In this document: in pieces, positions 54,496 to 64,000 of the stretch | Position numbering within the stretch: position 1 is the first letter of the stretch | Layout of the letters: the number at the start of each line of letters is the position of its first letter | Source of the DNA: an uncultured Candidatus Melainabacteria bacterium | Lineage (GTDB): Bacteria; Cyanobacteriota; Vampirovibrionia; Gastranaerophilales; Gastranaerophilaceae | DNA: 64,000 bases | Reading direction: 5' to 3' | NCBI GenBank assembly: GCA_934692625.1 | Contig: CAKUUC010000003.1 | Location: forward strand, 92,517-156,516 | Program-made: the position numbers and the translations under genes | Notes under the pieces: generated by a model | The model's database searches: none | Seen by the model: the letters and a program-made list of their open reading frames with translations, nothing else | Told to the model about the DNA's origin: nothing

Positions 54496-55880
54496 ATATC
54501 TGCTCCTGCCATTATTTTCATTTCTTCAAGTTTAGATGTTATATTTATTATATTTTGTTCTAATTCATATTCCTGATTAAGTAAATCTGCTTTTGCACTT
54601 AATAGTTGATTCTGGTCTGTAAGTTTATTTGCATTAAGCCTTTCTATATCATTTAATTTTTCTTTTACAGTTGCTAGTAACTGACGATTAACATTAAGTT
54701 CTTCATTATAAGTTTCGTAAGCCTTATAACTTTTCTGATATTTATTTTCAAGTTCACTAAGTTTCTTTTCTTTTTCTACTTGTAATTTTTCAATTTCAAG
54801 TTTGGTTTTTTCTCTATTAGCTCTATTTTTAAATCCATCAAAAAATACATACTGGGAAGATATGCCTACAACAAAACTTCTCTGACTTATATCTTGTATA
54901 GAAGAATAGTAATTATGGGGATTTTGTCCATAAAGAGAATAGCCTGTATAAAATCTAAAAGATGGAAATAATTGCCGCTTTAAAATACTTAATTCTGATT
55001 TTTTCTTATCAATTTCCAAATCATAATATTTCGCTTCATCAGTAGTATATGGATCAAAATTTAGATTATATTCATTTTTATTAATTTCTGATTCTATAAG
55101 ATTTGTATCACTGATTTCTATAATGTTATCATCTTCAATGTACTCATCTGCTTTATCCTGTTGTTCTATACTTTTTACGCGAAGTCCTGTAATATCATAT
55201 TCATTTTTTGTATAATATGACAAATCCTGAAGAGTATTTTTTAATTCCCGCTTTGAATTTTCAATTTCATTTTGAGTTTTTGCTATTTTAACAGCTTCAT
55301 CCATAACTGAAAGTTTGTTGTCTATACCAGCTTTAAACATACGCTCTTTATTGGTGAACATATTTTGATAAAGACTTAAAATTTCTGATTTAGTGTTAAT
55401 TGTATTATTATACTGTTGGGCCTTGCTATATAAATCAAGAATTTTTAGTTTTAAATCTTTTAGTTGTAAATTATAATTTATTTCTTTTTGTGCTAATTCC
55501 TGTTTTGCAATATGTACTTTTTTACCCTGAACACCAAAATCAAGCAGGTTATAAGAAAGTGTCAGATAAAGCATATCTCTAAATTGGGTGAATGGAGTAA
55601 TCATAGTGTTCCCGGCATAAGCGTAAGTCCCGCGTCCACCTGTCAGATCTCTGTTATATTCTGTGTTAAACTGCATATTTAAAGTAGGATACCAATCAGC
55701 ACGTACTGCTTTTAGCTGTGCTTTGCTAATACCTATATCTACAGCCGACATCTTTAAATCAAACGAATTATCTATAGCGGCTTTTAATGTATCCTGATAA
55801 GATATTTCTGCCGCATAAGTGCTTATTTGCAGGGTGATAGTAAATATGAGAGCTAAGTAAAATTTATATATCTTTTTCAT
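54492..55880 (-). CDS. TolC-family outer-membrane efflux channel
   Basis: Outer-membrane exit duct of the type I secretion system. The first 23 residues are a signal peptide (ALIFTITLQISTYA). The mature protein has the TolC alternation of long helices and short strands; QELAQKEINYNLQLKDLKLK and NLLDFGVQGKKVHIA are typical. 462 residues. It begins after a hairpin that separates it from the RTX gene and overlaps the ABC gene by four bases. Confidence 0.88.
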   Translation of the reverse strand: MKKIYKFYLALIFTITLQISTYAAEISYQDTLKAAIDNSFDLKMSAVDIGISKAQLKAVRADWYPTLNMQFNTEYNRDLTGGRGTYAYAGNTMITPFTQFRDMLYLTLSYNLLDFGVQGKKVHIAKQELAQKEINYNLQLKDLKLKILDLYSKAQQYNNTINTKSEILSLYQNMFTNKERMFKAGIDNKLSVMDEAVKIAKTQNEIENSKRELKNTLQDLSYYTKNEYDITGLRVKSIEQQDKADEYIEDDNIIEISDTNLIESEINKNEYNLNFDPYTTDEAKYYDLEIDKKKSELSILKRQLFPSFRFYTGYSLYGQNPHNYYSSIQDISQRSFVVGISSQYVFFDGFKNRANREKTKLEIEKLQVEKEKKLSELENKYQKSYKAYETYNEELNVNRQLLATVKEKLNDIERLNANKLTDQNQLLSAKADLLNQEYELEQNIINITSKLEEMKIMAGADI

Positions 55881-55895
55881 TTATCCATATGTGAA

Positions 55896-55925
55896 AAACA
55901 GGTTGGATTTTAAACCAACCTGTTT
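55896..55925 (-). terminator. Hairpin between the RTX gene and the transporter genes
   Basis: An 11-bp perfect stem (55896-55906 with 55915-55925) with an 8-base loop. On the minus strand it is followed by TTTTTCAC. It lies 15 bases before the TolC start, so it can partly terminate RTX transcription. This would give more RTX mRNA than transporter mRNA. Confidence 0.75.
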
Positions 55926-55939
55926 ATAATGTCTTACTA

Positions 55940-58900
55940 TTAACTGTGCCAAGCAACGGCAACTAAGTTCATCAAATCTGCATTATTTTTTACATCATTT
56001 ATTGAACTAATTTGAATATCATTGTTTGCAGCATAGGCCGTCATGTTTTGAATAAGTGCATTTATATCAGCATCAGATAAATATGAACCGTCATTCAATT
56101 GGAATCTTTCAACATATTTGCTCTTATCTGAACCACACTGATTTAGTACAGTAATCCTATCTACTCCGATTTCTTCGCCATAATCAATTATAAGATCGTT
56201 ATTATCTTTGTAAATTGCTATGTTATTTTTAGAAATGTCTTTTGCAAGTTTTATTACATCATTATCACCGGAATATTCTCTAACTGTATCAATACCATCA
56301 CCTTTATTAAATATGAATGTATCATTACCGGTTGAACCGGATACAAAGTCGTTGCCTTTTCCACCAACTAATGTATCGTCATCGGCTCCGCCATATAAAG
56401 TATCATCCCCATCACCGCCATAAAGATAATCGTTTCCGCCATAACCAACTAATTCATTTGCAACTGAACTACCTATAATAATATTACCAATATTATTTCC
56501 TTCTGCTTTAACATTGGCTCTTGTTCCTTCAATTGTTAAATTTTCTACATTATTGCCTAAATGATAAGAAATATCTGAAATGACAGTATCAATACCTTCA
56601 TCTTCATTTTCAATAATAACATCAGTTGCATTACTTACATAATAAGTGTCATCGCCTTTGCCACCTATCATAACATCTCTATTAGCACCACCATCAAGAG
56701 TATCATTACCTAAGCCGCCGTATAATGTATCAGAGCCTGCACCTCCTGATAAATAGTCCTCAAATTGACCACCATATAAAACGTTGTTATTATCATCACC
56801 ATTTAATACATTGTTATATGTATTCATAGCGATTTCTTTAACTAATTCATATGAAGAAGCTTCATTATTGGTTATTGTGCCATTATATATTTTTTGACTT
56901 AATAAGTTTTTATTATCGTCATATATATATTCGTATTTTACGGATTCAACTAAACTATCACCTTGATAAGTATTAGTTAATATTAGCTTTCCGGTTTCTT
57001 CATCATAAGTGTTAACTTCTCTTTGAGAAATAACTTCACTGTAACTACCATCTGATAATAATGTACAATCATAAGTTATTTTTTCAGCAAGTATATTATC
57101 AGAATTATAGTTGTAAGTATGAATTTGAGAAAGTTTAGTTTTCCAAACATTATTGTCTTCATAACCAATTTTCACAGACTCTTTTGTCATTAAACCAGTT
57201 TCATTATCATATTCATATGCAACTGATTCTGAAACATGAAGCTGCCATACATTATTTACTCGATAACCTGATTTTGTAACTTTAGTTGAAATTTTATTCA
57301 AACTGTTATAAGTATATGTAACTTCATCTTTATATTTTACATATGTTTCAGTTTCATCTACATAACCTATGTTATATGTTGCTGTTGCAACTTGTCCAAT
57401 AGAATTATATGTATACACATCTTGTACAGCTGTGTATTTACCATAAGTTCCATTTGGTTTTTTATGCCATCTTGATTCTAATGCTTGAGTTAATTTGCCT
57501 GCACTATTATATGTATAATCAACCTGAGAAATACTTTGTTGAGTGGAGGTATCTTTTTCAAGAGACCTTGTTAATAATCCTGTAGTTGAATTATATGTAT
57601 ATGTGGTAATTGTAGTTGGTTGCTCAATTCCATTTTCATATTTTGCAACTGTATTAATTTTATTACCAGATAAATATACTATTTTTGAATTTAAAGTTCC
57701 ATCAGAATTATATCTGCTTTCTTCTTTTAACGAGCCATCATTGTTATATATCCTGTCAAATGTTGAAACTTCAGAATTTGTTTCAGATGAAAAATGCTCA
57801 GAATAGACTTTATTATGTTCTATATTTGTTGTTAATTCATAGAATTTTTTACCGTCTATAACTGTACCATTGTCAAATATAAATTGTTCTATTCTGTTAT
57901 CAGGATTAATATTTGAGTCTTTTATTGTTATTGTATTATCTGTACCAATAATAGAAACAATTAAATCATTACCTGATTTTGTAAATTTAACATCTTCAAC
58001 ATTTATACCTGTTCCAAAACTTATGGCATCAGTAAATTTATAAGTAGAACCGGATTCTATAATTGTATCTTCACCATCGCCACGATTAAATACATAAGTG
58101 TCGCTACCTTCACCGCCTTGTAAAGTATCATTGCCTTTTTTACCTTCAATAATATTATCACCGGAATTACCTATAATAATATTATCCATAGTATTACCAG
58201 TTCCAGAAAGATTTTCAGTGCCTGTTAAAGTCAAATTTTCAACGTGGTTTGTTAATGTATAATCAACAGATGCAAGTACAGTATCAATACCTTCATCTGC
58301 CAATTCTTTTACAAGAGTTGTATTATTATCTACAATATATGTATCATCGTCTGCACCGCCATAAAGTGAGTCTACACCACCGCCACCGTAAAGTGTATCA
58401 TTTCCACCGGCACCTCTTAAAACATTACTTGCAGAATTACCTTCAATATAATTAGCTTGATTATTACCTCTGCCATCAATATTATCATTTCCGGTTAAAA
58501 TAAGATTTTCTACATATTTATTTGTTATTCTATAGGTAACACTTGATTTTACAGTATCTACACCACCAGCAGAGTACTCATAAATTGTATCATTTGCATT
58601 TGAAGCATTAATTATATATGTGTCATCTCCTTTACCACCGTATAACTTATTTGTTCCGCCTTTCCCGTCGATAATATTATCATAGTCGTTCCCAACGATT
58701 TTATTATTTAAGTCATTACCACGTCCATTGATTGCCCCTGCATCAGCATATAAATAAAGGTTTTCAACATTATCTGGAAGTTCATATGAGCTGCTTGCGA
58801 TAATCGTATCATCACCCTCATTCTCATATTCAATTACTCTATCATCAGAGGTTTCAACGTAATATTTATCGTTTCCAGTACCTCCGACCATGATATCATT

Positions 58901-61900
58901 ACCTAAACCACCATAAATTACATCATCACCTGCACCAGTTGAAATGTAATCGTCACCGGCATATGCGTGAACTGTATCGTTTCCGTCAGTTCCAATTAAA
59001 ACATTATTGCCATTTGTACCACTTTGGCTTTTGAATTTAGCTAAAATATCTGCTGCAGTTCTCACATCACCATTTAAAAATTCTATCGCTTCAATACGAT
59101 TAGCCTCATGAGTAAACCAATCTTTAATCGTAATTGTATCTGTAGAATCTTTAAACTTGAGGATTAAGTCTCCGCCATTACGTTTATAAGAAATCCTATC
59201 ACGATTGAAGCCAAGTTTTATTCTGTCATTACCATTGTAATCATAGATTATATCTTGTCCATCACCGGCATTATAATAATAAACAGTATCTCCATTTTGA
59301 TTTACAATTATATCATTACCTTTACCTGCATTTATAACATCATTTCCACTTGAAGAAAAAATAAAATCAGAATTTTGAGTGCCATTGATATTATCGTTTC
59401 CAGAAGAATCGGTTTTCATATTCAAAATTTGTTCAGAAGTTAAAACTAATCCATTTTCAAATTGAAATTTTTCCACTCTTTGTTCTTTTGAAGTATACCA
59501 ATTCTTAATTGTTAAAGTGTTGTTTGAACCTTTGAGTGCAAATACCAAATCGTTACCGTTTTTAGTAATAGCAATATCTTCTGGAGAAACATTTTTGCCA
59601 AAAACAACAATGTCATCACCGGCATCAACAAGTGTTTTAGAAGATTCAACCCAAGTTTCGTACCAGTCTGAATAAATATTATCTTGTTTCCATACCTGTT
59701 GTCTTACAATTGCCCATTTTTCATCAAGAACCGCATCTTTTCCGTCACCATCATAAATGTAGGTGTCATTACCAGCTCCACCTTCTAAGGAATCGTCACC
59801 TTCACCACCTATAAGAGTGTCGTTACCATCACCACCGTATAAAGTATCATTTCCACGACCACCATGCAAGAAATCATCTCCAGCCATACCATAGATAAGG
59901 TCGTTTCCATCCATACCATATATAATGTCAGCATCATCACCTCCGGTAATTGTATCATTACCATCAGTTCCTAATACATATAATGGCATAGATCCTTCTA
60001 CATAAGTAAAATCACCATTTTTGAATTTTAAACCACTATTAAGATAGTTGATTAATTGAGCACCATATCCCAAATTTTTGATTGTATTTGCGAGTCTAGT
60101 AACATCTAACGAACCATCATCCGCTAACATTTTTGCAATAACGTATGATGCCATAAACACATCAGAATCAACAGTATTCCTTACAATATTTTCATATGTA
60201 TTATCGCTATAGATAATACTGTCAGTTCTATAATCATATGCAATATCAAATTTATCAGCCAAACTCGTTTGAGCTAAAAATTCAACAAAAAGTTTATTTT
60301 TTAGTGAATTATATGCATTTTGAATATTATTTGCTTGGAATTCACTCATATTATTGACATCCCAAAAAATTAACTTAGATAAAACAAGTTTTTGCATTTC
60401 CTCACCGGTTTTATTTTCTCCAAGCCACATTGACATCATATTGTCAAATTGATTATAAATATCGTTTGAGCTAGTCATAGATGCCATTTGCTTAACAAGC
60501 GCTTTTAAATTGTCATTTTGAGAGGCTGCTAATTGTAAATCAATACTATTGCCATATCCTCTCAACCAAGGTAAATCAATAACATCTGCGTCTAAAATAT
60601 AGTTACCGCCATATACCGTGTACATATCGTTATATTGAGTTGCAACATCATATAAATCTTTTGTTGTTCCATCAGTATATTGAATAGTTGCTTTTTCAGT
60701 AATTAAGTTATTGTTATTTGCACCATTCATTTTATATGAGTTAGTATATATTGCCTTAATTCCCGTTTCTTCTGCGGTTTTTAATTCTCCTTCATCAGTT
60801 ACGCCGTTTTCATTCAAATCTCTCCAAACTCTGATTTTATTAAAATCAACATCTTGAGAATTTATAATTCCATCACCATTAGTATCAAGTTCTTTTAATT
60901 CTTCAAACCCAGTTTTAGTAGTAGAACCGAACATTTCTGATTGGTCATCAATTTTACCGTTACCATTTTTATCGATAGCAAGAATAGCCTCGTTTTTAGA
61001 GATCCAACCGGTTTGTTCTCTGAAACCATCATTATCCACGTCAAAATAGATTTGACTATCATTTATATCAATAGTTTCAATCCCCTCTCCGTCTAGGTCT
61101 ATTGCCATCGGATAGTTATACTTAATTCCTGAAATAAAAGCATTTTGTAATGCATCTCTAATTATTGGAGCAAATAGCATACCATTTAAAGCATTATTAA
61201 TTTCTAAATTTTTTAACGGATTTCCCGGTAAATTAGCAATTACTCTTAAAGCATTCAATGTCTTTTTATCAATGTTTGGCATTATTGTTTTTAACGCTTC
61301 AATATTTCCTTCTTTTAATGCTCTCTGAAAAATATCATTTTGAGACATCATTTGAGGCTTTGAAGTATAATGTTCTACTGTTGTATTACTTGTTTTCCCA
61401 GAAGATGGTAATGTTACTCCAGACGGGGCAATTGTATCTGCATGGATATCCCCATTTAATGCATCATTTAGATATTTGGTCATACTACTATTATCAGTGC
61501 CTTTTATACTTCCTTCTGGAATTATAATCTGTTCATCTGGAGAAATTACTTCAAATTTATTTTCTTTATCTGATTTCATATCATTCCAATTGTTTTTGTT
61601 AATTAGTTCTTGGTTAGGCACTCCATATTTATTTGACAAATTTGCAACATCATATTCTGTTAATATGTCATATATAGTTGTATCATTTTCTATTTCAAAA
61701 TTTATACATTGTTTAATATAACTATTCTCTTCTCCTGTGTGCTTTTGTTCAAGTAAAAGATTGTATATCGCTGAGAATACATTTTTTACTTTTTCTACTG
61801 AATCTGCTAAAGGAACATCTATTTTTACCTGAATACCAGTATTTGATATAGAATTAGAAACAGAGATACTCATATTATCAGCATAAGGATTTCCATTTTG

Positions 61901-62617
61901 TGTAATCATTTGATAATCTGTCACAGATTTTAAATTAGTAAGATCATGCCCAATCGCATCTTCAACTGTTTGGTAAACCCCTCCACCTTTGTCCCAGGTC
62001 AGAAAAGTAGATAATGGTTCTTGTTGTGCCAAAAGTGTAATGAAATTTGTACTACTTGGATCAACATCTATACCATATTTTGCAACCAGTTCCGTTATCA
62101 ATTTAGTTGGCACCCCTCCATTATATAAATAACCATTTATATCTCCATATTTTGAAAGTTTTAATGCCAACCCTAGACTGATAGCTCCCTGCGAAAAGCC
62201 TGTAGCATTCTGAATATTGTATACATCCTTATAAGAATCAAGGGTTGTTATTAAAGACGATAATTGAGGCGGTAAATGGTCTCCTCCAACTAATAGGTTA
62301 TTTTGGATCCAATCATTAAACCATTCAACTGGATTTTTAAGGATATTTTTAACAGAATAGGAACCACCAACGGCCAATGTTGATACTCCTGTACTTTGAT
62401 CCTTAAAAATTATTGCTTGAAACCCAGTAGTATTATCCTTTATAACTTGTTCAACAGAATAATTAATACCATTAATATTGATAGCATCATTCTTTTTAAG
62501 AATTACTACTGGCGAACCATCACTATGCAGATCAGTAGATTTCGCTGTTAAATCCGTTGCAAGTTGTGACATCATAACATATGTATCATCCACAGGAACA
62601 GTAATTTGTTGAACCAT
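55940..62617 (-). CDS. Giant RTX protein with hydrolase, LysM-like, EF-hand-like and YD-repeat-like parts
   Basis: A 2225-residue type I secretion substrate. N-terminal ~1-230 has a GFSQG nucleophile elbow (Ser142) and may be a lipase/cutinase-like hydrolase. A LysM-like segment lies at ~308-368 (YGVPNQELINKNNW). EF-hand-like loops at ~500-615 include DVDNDGFRE, DKNGNGKIDD and DTNGDGIINS. The GGxGxDxLx RTX nonapeptides occur in several blocks between ~884 and ~1540 and near ~1940-2105. Between them is a block with YD-like motifs (YTYNSTTGL, VDYTYNSAGK), at ~1606-1922. The C-terminal 60 residues (SDADINALIQNM, VAVAWHS) fit the type I signal. No signal peptide. Confidence 0.85.
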   Translation of the reverse strand: MVQQITVPVDDTYVMMSQLATDLTAKSTDLHSDGSPVVILKKNDAININGINYSVEQVIKDNTTGFQAIIFKDQSTGVSTLAVGGSYSVKNILKNPVEWFNDWIQNNLLVGGDHLPPQLSSLITTLDSYKDVYNIQNATGFSQGAISLGLALKLSKYGDINGYLYNGGVPTKLITELVAKYGIDVDPSSTNFITLLAQQEPLSTFLTWDKGGGVYQTVEDAIGHDLTNLKSVTDYQMITQNGNPYADNMSISVSNSISNTGIQVKIDVPLADSVEKVKNVFSAIYNLLLEQKHTGEENSYIKQCINFEIENDTTIYDILTEYDVANLSNKYGVPNQELINKNNWNDMKSDKENKFEVISPDEQIIIPEGSIKGTDNSSMTKYLNDALNGDIHADTIAPSGVTLPSSGKTSNTTVEHYTSKPQMMSQNDIFQRALKEGNIEALKTIMPNIDKKTLNALRVIANLPGNPLKNLEINNALNGMLFAPIIRDALQNAFISGIKYNYPMAIDLDGEGIETIDINDSQIYFDVDNDGFREQTGWISKNEAILAIDKNGNGKIDDQSEMFGSTTKTGFEELKELDTNGDGIINSQDVDFNKIRVWRDLNENGVTDEGELKTAEETGIKAIYTNSYKMNGANNNNLITEKATIQYTDGTTKDLYDVATQYNDMYTVYGGNYILDADVIDLPWLRGYGNSIDLQLAASQNDNLKALVKQMASMTSSNDIYNQFDNMMSMWLGENKTGEEMQKLVLSKLIFWDVNNMSEFQANNIQNAYNSLKNKLFVEFLAQTSLADKFDIAYDYRTDSIIYSDNTYENIVRNTVDSDVFMASYVIAKMLADDGSLDVTRLANTIKNLGYGAQLINYLNSGLKFKNGDFTYVEGSMPLYVLGTDGNDTITGGDDADIIYGMDGNDLIYGMAGDDFLHGGRGNDTLYGGDGNDTLIGGEGDDSLEGGAGNDTYIYDGDGKDAVLDEKWAIVRQQVWKQDNIYSDWYETWVESSKTLVDAGDDIVVFGKNVSPEDIAITKNGNDLVFALKGSNNTLTIKNWYTSKEQRVEKFQFENGLVLTSEQILNMKTDSSGNDNINGTQNSDFIFSSSGNDVINAGKGNDIIVNQNGDTVYYYNAGDGQDIIYDYNGNDRIKLGFNRDRISYKRNGGDLILKFKDSTDTITIKDWFTHEANRIEAIEFLNGDVRTAADILAKFKSQSGTNGNNVLIGTDGNDTVHAYAGDDYISTGAGDDVIYGGLGNDIMVGGTGNDKYYVETSDDRVIEYENEGDDTIIASSSYELPDNVENLYLYADAGAINGRGNDLNNKIVGNDYDNIIDGKGGTNKLYGGKGDDTYIINASNANDTIYEYSAGGVDTVKSSVTYRITNKYVENLILTGNDNIDGRGNNQANYIEGNSASNVLRGAGGNDTLYGGGGVDSLYGGADDDTYIVDNNTTLVKELADEGIDTVLASVDYTLTNHVENLTLTGTENLSGTGNTMDNIIIGNSGDNIIEGKKGNDTLQGGEGSDTYVFNRGDGEDTIIESGSTYKFTDAISFGTGINVEDVKFTKSGNDLIVSIIGTDNTITIKDSNINPDNRIEQFIFDNGTVIDGKKFYELTTNIEHNKVYSEHFSSETNSEVSTFDRIYNNDGSLKEESRYNSDGTLNSKIVYLSGNKINTVAKYENGIEQPTTITTYTYNSTTGLLTRSLEKDTSTQQSISQVDYTYNSAGKLTQALESRWHKKPNGTYGKYTAVQDVYTYNSIGQVATATYNIGYVDETETYVKYKDEVTYTYNSLNKISTKVTKSGYRVNNVWQLHVSESVAYEYDNETGLMTKESVKIGYEDNNVWKTKLSQIHTYNYNSDNILAEKITYDCTLLSDGSYSEVISQREVNTYDEETGKLILTNTYQGDSLVESVKYEYIYDDNKNLLSQKIYNGTITNNEASSYELVKEIAMNTYNNVLNGDDNNNVLYGGQFEDYLSGGAGSDTLYGGLGNDTLDGGANRDVMIGGKGDDTYYVSNATDVIIENEDEGIDTVISDISYHLGNNVENLTIEGTRANVKAEGNNIGNIIIGSSVANELVGYGGNDYLYGGDGDDTLYGGADDDTLVGGKGNDFVSGSTGNDTFIFNKGDGIDTVREYSGDNDVIKLAKDISKNNIAIYKDNNDLIIDYGEEIGVDRITVLNQCGSDKSKYVERFQLNDGSYLSDADINALIQNMTAYAANNDIQISSINDVKNNADLMNLVAVAWHS

Positions 62618-62629
62618 TAATAGACCTCC

Positions 62630-63931
62630 TTATAAATTAGCTTCTTTATATATAACACCATAAGTTTTACTTTTACCCATAAATTCAGAAATACCAACAA
62701 AAAAAACATCTCCGTTATCTAAAGTAATGGCATTATAAAAATTATATTTGTCTGGAAGCTCTCCAAAATATTTAAAACTATTTGTTTTTGGGTCAAATAC
62801 TTCCATAACTTTAATAGATTTATGGTTTTTGAGAATTGATTGATCTCTTATTTCTCCACCCCATATTAAAATCCTTCCATCATTTAGTTGAACAGAATGC
62901 AGGCTTGAAAATGAATATGGTCTGTTTATTGCTAAACTTCCTAAATCATAAAACTTTTCTGTTACCGGATCAAATATTTCTGCTGAATTATATGCCTCTT
63001 TTGAACTTCCACTTATAATGATAACCCTACCATCAGGTAACTTTTGTACTGTTGGAGCCGGAAAACTTGAGCTTCTATTCTTTAATAAATCTCCAGCACG
63101 TCTAAACTGTCCTGTATTTGGATTATATATTTCTGACACTCCTTCGGTTAACCAAAGAATCAATACTTCTCCATTATTAAGTGTTATTGCCTGTTCACTC
63201 GTGTCAGAAAGACGATATGGAATATTTTTATTTACACCACCCTTTTTAAGGATATTTATAACTGACTCACCCGCAAAATCAAACTGCTCTGTTTTTGGGT
63301 CAAATTTTTCAGCATATCTAGAGTTTTGTTCTCTTTCTAAGCGATAATTGATATTTTCTAATCCGTTTTTATCATATTTCATAGGAAGTTGGACTAAACC
63401 ATTTGTAAGCAAAAGTTGTCCATTTTTTAGTTTTGCAAGACCATATTGCGACCGTGGAACTAACATTTTTCCTGAAACCTTAAATGTATCCATTTTGGGA
63501 TCATATATATATGCATATTGAGTCCTTTTACACATACTTAATTCGAAATCGGTTATAGCCATTTGCTTATACGGTTGGGGGCAGTATCCACCGGCAAAAA
63601 AGACTCTTCCATCATCAAGAGCAATATTAGCACCATGTAACCAGATTTTTGGTTGACTAATTTTTTCGAAACTATTTGTTTGTGGATTATATAATTCGTA
63701 TGCTTGAATATACCTTTTACTCTCGGGAATTTTATAAGTTAAATCTAATGGTAGAATTTCAGAACTTGAAATTAAAATTTTTCCATCTTTCAATTTTGTA
63801 AGCTTTGCATTACTATGTTCATATAGCATAGAACCAATATATTTAAAATTATTTAAACTTTTAGATAAAGTTATTTGTTGAAAACTTATAAGGCAAATAA
63901 ATAATATTATTATATATTTAATCTTTTTCAT
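62630..63931 (-). CDS. Secreted or periplasmic Kelch-repeat protein
   Basis: The N-terminal signal peptide (MKKIKYIIILFICLISFQQI) is followed by ~410 residues of Kelch-type repeats: YNPQTNSFEKISQPKIWLHG, ALDDGRVFFAGGY, LPDGRVIIISGSS, FDPVTEKFYDLGSL and LNDGRILIWGGE, about five or six copies. Kelch propellers bind proteins or glycans. It precedes the RTX gene by 12 bases and is presumably co-transcribed. The ATG at 63931 is preferred over a GTG at 63934. The role with the RTX protein is unknown. Confidence 0.8.
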   Translation of the reverse strand: MKKIKYIIILFICLISFQQITLSKSLNNFKYIGSMLYEHSNAKLTKLKDGKILISSSEILPLDLTYKIPESKRYIQAYELYNPQTNSFEKISQPKIWLHGANIALDDGRVFFAGGYCPQPYKQMAITDFELSMCKRTQYAYIYDPKMDTFKVSGKMLVPRSQYGLAKLKNGQLLLTNGLVQLPMKYDKNGLENINYRLEREQNSRYAEKFDPKTEQFDFAGESVINILKKGGVNKNIPYRLSDTSEQAITLNNGEVLILWLTEGVSEIYNPNTGQFRRAGDLLKNRSSSFPAPTVQKLPDGRVIIISGSSKEAYNSAEIFDPVTEKFYDLGSLAINRPYSFSSLHSVQLNDGRILIWGGEIRDQSILKNHKSIKVMEVFDPKTNSFKYFGELPDKYNFYNAITLDNGDVFFVGISEFMGKSKTYGVIYKEANL

Positions 63932-64000
63932 CACTTCTCATTACCCCTGCATATGGGTTATAATAAACACTAATTCGAGCATTTATTACACTCCACAACT
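63918..64000 (-). CDS. Possible C-terminal end of an upstream gene (partial)
   Basis: On the minus strand an open frame enters from the window edge and ends with SVYYNPYAGVMRSDEKD and a stop at 63918-63920, overlapping the Kelch start by 14 bases. Such an overlap fits an operon. Only ~26 residues are visible, so the product cannot be identified and the frame may be chance. Confidence 0.3.
   Translation of the reverse strand, partial: LWSVINARISVYYNPYAGVMRSDEKD

Noticed and set aside
55940..62617. RHS-type toxin with polymorphic tip
   Set aside because: YD-like repeats occur only in a limited block, there is no RHS core end or toxin tip, and the C terminus is a type I secretion signal with RTX repeats.
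62836..63347. Plus-strand frames opposite the Kelch gene
   Set aside because: They are antisense shadows of a repeat-rich coding region without ribosome binding sites or recognisable motifs.

Overview
The window is an AT-rich, densely coded bacterial chromosome segment. The sequence suggests a diderm, probably anaerobic bacterium. It carries MlaA-like, AsmA-like and TolC-type envelope proteins, Lgt with a lipoprotein, a pyruvate formate-lyase activase, a ClpC-type N-domain protein and an FtsZ that reads as cyanobacterium-like. Together with the AT-rich coding this points, as an inference, to the non-photosynthetic sister group of Cyanobacteria (Vampirovibrionia/Melainabacteria, such as gut Gastranaerophilales). 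No rRNA gene or complete tRNA gene was seen, so the placement is unproven.

Region 1 (1-26.9 kb) is mostly core genome. A calpain-like protease comes first. A long minus-strand operon follows, running from 9405 down to 1690: stand-alone ClpX-type zinc finger, helical-repeat protein, ruvX, DUF1292 protein, ATPase-less triple Clp_N protein, tilS, hpt, histidine kinase, clpP. The operon thus holds the Clp peptidase and two Clp-type accessory domains without an unfoldase. Next are a TPR lipoprotein with lgt, an orphan DNA methyltransferase, mutL, a SprA-related metalloprotease, ftsZ, an acyl-CoA synthetase with an acyl-ACP thioesterase, a large AsmA-like protein, a WG-repeat protein, a YkgJ-type protein, pflA and a fusion of MlaA with an alpha/beta hydrolase.

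Region 2 (27-46 kb) is an accessory region. It holds a truncated RAYT transposase between REP-like hairpins, a broken AAA/DUF4143 ATPase, peroxiredoxin, a decayed tyrosine integrase, and a minus-strand defence operon hsdM-hsdS-hsdR-kwaA-kwaB-SIR2 (type I restriction plus Kiwa plus a SIR2-like gene). These are followed by small orphan genes with an 11-bp iteron array, an HNH endonuclease, and a Mu/Tni-like transposition module with a phased TTGCAC array. Two short direct repeats bracket this region. One looks like a tRNA 3' end followed by its terminator, which suggests integration at a tRNA gene.

Region 3 (46.3-51.1 kb) holds a tight two-gene unit, a SIR2-domain protein plus an 870-residue helical protein of unknown type, next to a HEPN/RES protein. 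With the SIR2 gene beside Kiwa, three predicted NAD-consuming proteins lie within 21 kb.

Region 4 (51.1-64 kb) is a type I secretion operon: Kelch-type protein, a 2225-residue mosaic RTX protein, then, after a hairpin, a TolC-like, an HlyB-like and an HlyD-like protein. The RTX protein is the likely substrate of the three transporter parts.
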